A stretch of 7,990 nucleotides of DNA from an uncultured Burkholderiales bacterium (GTDB lineage Bacteria > Pseudomonadota > Gammaproteobacteria > Burkholderiales > Burkholderiaceae): contig CAIMWY010000047.1 of assembly GCA_903845315.1 (NCBI GenBank), forward strand, positions 1 through 7,990, written 5' to 3'. Position 1 is the first letter of the stretch; each line of letters starts with the position of its first letter. The notes below the pieces were generated by a model. It saw nothing but the letters and a program-made list of their open reading frames with translations. It was not told the origin of the DNA and did no database searches. Both the position numbers and the translations under genes were made by a program. Shown piece by piece: positions 7,204 through 7,990 of the stretch.

Positions 7204-7737
7204 TCATGCCACCAAGGCTAAGGGTGGTCGTTGGTACACGCGCGCAGGCATGAAGGCATTGAGTTCACGACAGACGGTCTCGGCGGATGTGTCAACGATG
7301 CATGCCAAGTCTTTGAGGACGGGTAAGCCGCGGCGGTCCAGTGAGGATTGAGATCCGTCTGGTTGGAGGGACAACAACTTAAGCAAGTAGGCAATGCGCT
7401 CAGCCACACAGCCGGTGCGCATCTTCATCATGTCGTGCATGCGACGTTGCTGCTGCAAATACCCTTGCGTGATAACACTGAAACGAGACAACTCGAAGTT
7501 CAGCACTTGCTCGTTTGCGACAACAGGCGTTAGTGCTGTGACGCTGAATACATAGGGTTCTTCGAACAGGGATTCGATGCCCAGCAAATCACCAGGCAAA
7601 GCCAACTGAACCAATGTGGGGCCGTCTTGCCCTTGCCTTTCAATCCTGACCAGACCTCGGATCAGACGCCAAACCGAGCCGAACTGGCCCGAGTGAAAAA
7701 GCGATTCACCTCGCCTGAGGGTTTTGATTTTTTCCAT
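7204..7737 (-). CDS. Short Crp/Fnr-family transcriptional regulator
   Basis: The product has 177 residues. The cyclic-nucleotide-binding-like beta-roll spans about 8-85 (KTLRRGESLFHSGQ, VWRLIRGLVRIERQG, LALPGDLLGIESLF), followed by the long dimer helix (about 90-125) and a helix-turn-helix, DLACIVDTSAETVCRELNAF (143-162), of Crp/Fnr type. The RSA residues that bind the cAMP phosphate in Crp are absent (VFSVTAL there), so cAMP is an unlikely ligand. It is shorter than the usual 220-250 residues at both ends. It begins directly at the beta-roll, without the N-terminal Fnr cysteine region, and after the recognition helix has only about 15 residues instead of a normal winged hairpin. The ATG at 7737 has AGGAAA six bases upstream; a longer TTG start at 7827 is less likely. 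The stop overlaps an ATG of the receptor frame (ATGA). It probably regulates the receptor operon, by position only. Confidence 0.85.
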   Translation of the reverse strand: MEKIKTLRRGESLFHSGQFGSVWRLIRGLVRIERQGQDGPTLVQLALPGDLLGIESLFEEPYVFSVTALTPVVANEQVLNFELSRFSVITQGYLQQQRRMHDMMKMRTGCVAERIAYLLKLLSLQPDGSQSSLDRRGLPVLKDLACIVDTSAETVCRELNAFMPARVYQRPPLALVA

Positions 7738-7743
7738 GAATAA

Positions 7744-7749
7744 TTTCCT
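7744..7749 (-). promoter_or_regulatory. Ribosome binding site of the Crp/Fnr-like gene
   Basis: AGGAAA on the minus strand lies 6 bases before the ATG at 7737. It supports the short 177-residue form over the TTG start at 7827, which would add 30 residues including three cysteines. Confidence 0.6.
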
Positions 7750-7762
7750 GCCAACTCGAAGA

Positions 7763-7785
7763 CATGGCAGCGCGCGGCGGCCATG
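7763..7785. repeat. Inverted repeat CATGGC-N11-GCCATG before the regulator gene
   Basis: Perfect 6-base arms (7763-7768 and 7780-7785) enclose an 11-base GC-rich loop, 26 bases upstream of the regulator start. It could be an operator or an mRNA hairpin near the ribosome site. There is no following T-run on either strand, so it is not an intrinsic terminator. It may be chance in GC-rich DNA. Confidence 0.3.
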
Positions 7786-7830
7786 CCCACAAACCAGGTC
7801 CGGGCAAACGCCCAAGACCCACGTCAACGG

Positions 7831-7990
7831 TCAGAGGAAAAGTGCAGGCGGCCCGCGCGAGGGCAGTGGCGGGGCAGTGACAGACGCGATGTGCGCGGCT
7901 TCAAAGGGAAGCAGTGCATGCGCCAGAGGAAAAGGCTGGGTCAAGCCCGTGTTGAACACAGGCGGGGGTGCCACGATGGAGGCACACAAG
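7831..7990 (-). CDS. C-terminal tail of a proline-rich protein, 5' part outside the window
   Basis: On the minus strand a frame is open from the right edge for 52 codons to a TGA at 7833-7831, then 93 bases separate it from the regulator start. The readable end is alanine- and proline-rich (LAHALLPFEAAHIASV, then PPLPSRGPPALFL). The closing PSRGPPA-type tail recalls the C-termini of small DUF2946-type membrane proteins, which often occur with copper-related TonB receptor genes, but this is resemblance from memory over a short stretch. Codon third positions are mostly G or C, as expected for a real gene here. The same orientation suggests it may be the first known member of this gene series. 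No start can be given, and a chance open frame is not excluded. Confidence 0.5.
   Translation of the reverse strand, partial: LCASIVAPPPVFNTGLTQPFPLAHALLPFEAAHIASVTAPPLPSRGPPALFL

Noticed and set aside
7802..7813. GGGC-AAAC-GCCC hairpin as a terminator of the right-edge gene
   Set aside because: The stem is only four base pairs and no T-run follows on the minus strand.
7738..7830. TTGACG (minus strand, 7827-7822) as a -35 box for the regulator
   Set aside because: No -10-like hexamer occurs at 16-18 bases; the sequence there is GC-rich (CCCGGA).

Overview
The window suggests a betaproteobacterium of the order Burkholderiales, probably Comamonadaceae-like. The evidence is the Tgt sequence, a PhaM-type polyhydroxyalkanoate (PHA) granule protein next to a FIST-domain protein, and about 65% GC in the housekeeping genes. 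This placement is an inference from protein resemblance and composition; no search was run.

Layout. Bases 1-654 (+) hold the 3' part of tgt (tRNA queuosine modification). Its stop lies 12 bases from the stop of a convergent minus-strand series that fills the rest of the window. In transcription order (right to left) that series is: the C-terminal tail of a proline-rich protein running off the right edge (7831-7990); a short Crp/Fnr-type regulator (7204-7737); a TonB-dependent outer-membrane receptor (4949-7072); an exported Asp-box beta-propeller protein with a CECC motif (3712-4932); an exported thioredoxin-fold protein with a CSTC site (3219-3728); a PCu(A)C-type periplasmic copper chaperone (2715-3197); a PhaM-like protein (1935-2648); and a FIST-domain protein (667-1938).

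How the genes may work together. The block 2715-7072 is tightly packed, with a 16-base gap, a 17-base overlap and a 21-base gap, and every product carries a signal peptide. Receptor, Cys-bearing propeller, thioredoxin-like protein and copper chaperone together look like a copper acquisition and delivery pathway from outer membrane to periplasmic cuproenzymes, probably controlled by the adjacent Crp/Fnr-like regulator. Only the chaperone assignment is firm. The copper role of the others is inferred from context and from Cys/His/Met motifs. The receptor, propeller and thioredoxin-like genes are clearly lower in GC (about 37-48% in sampled lines) than tgt or the FIST gene (about 65%), so the block may have been acquired. 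PhaM and FIST form a separate, translationally coupled pair (ATGA overlap), probably linked to PHA granules.

No tRNA, rRNA, CRISPR array, insertion sequence or convincing intrinsic terminator was seen. The only notable gene-free stretches are 7073-7203 and 7738-7830.
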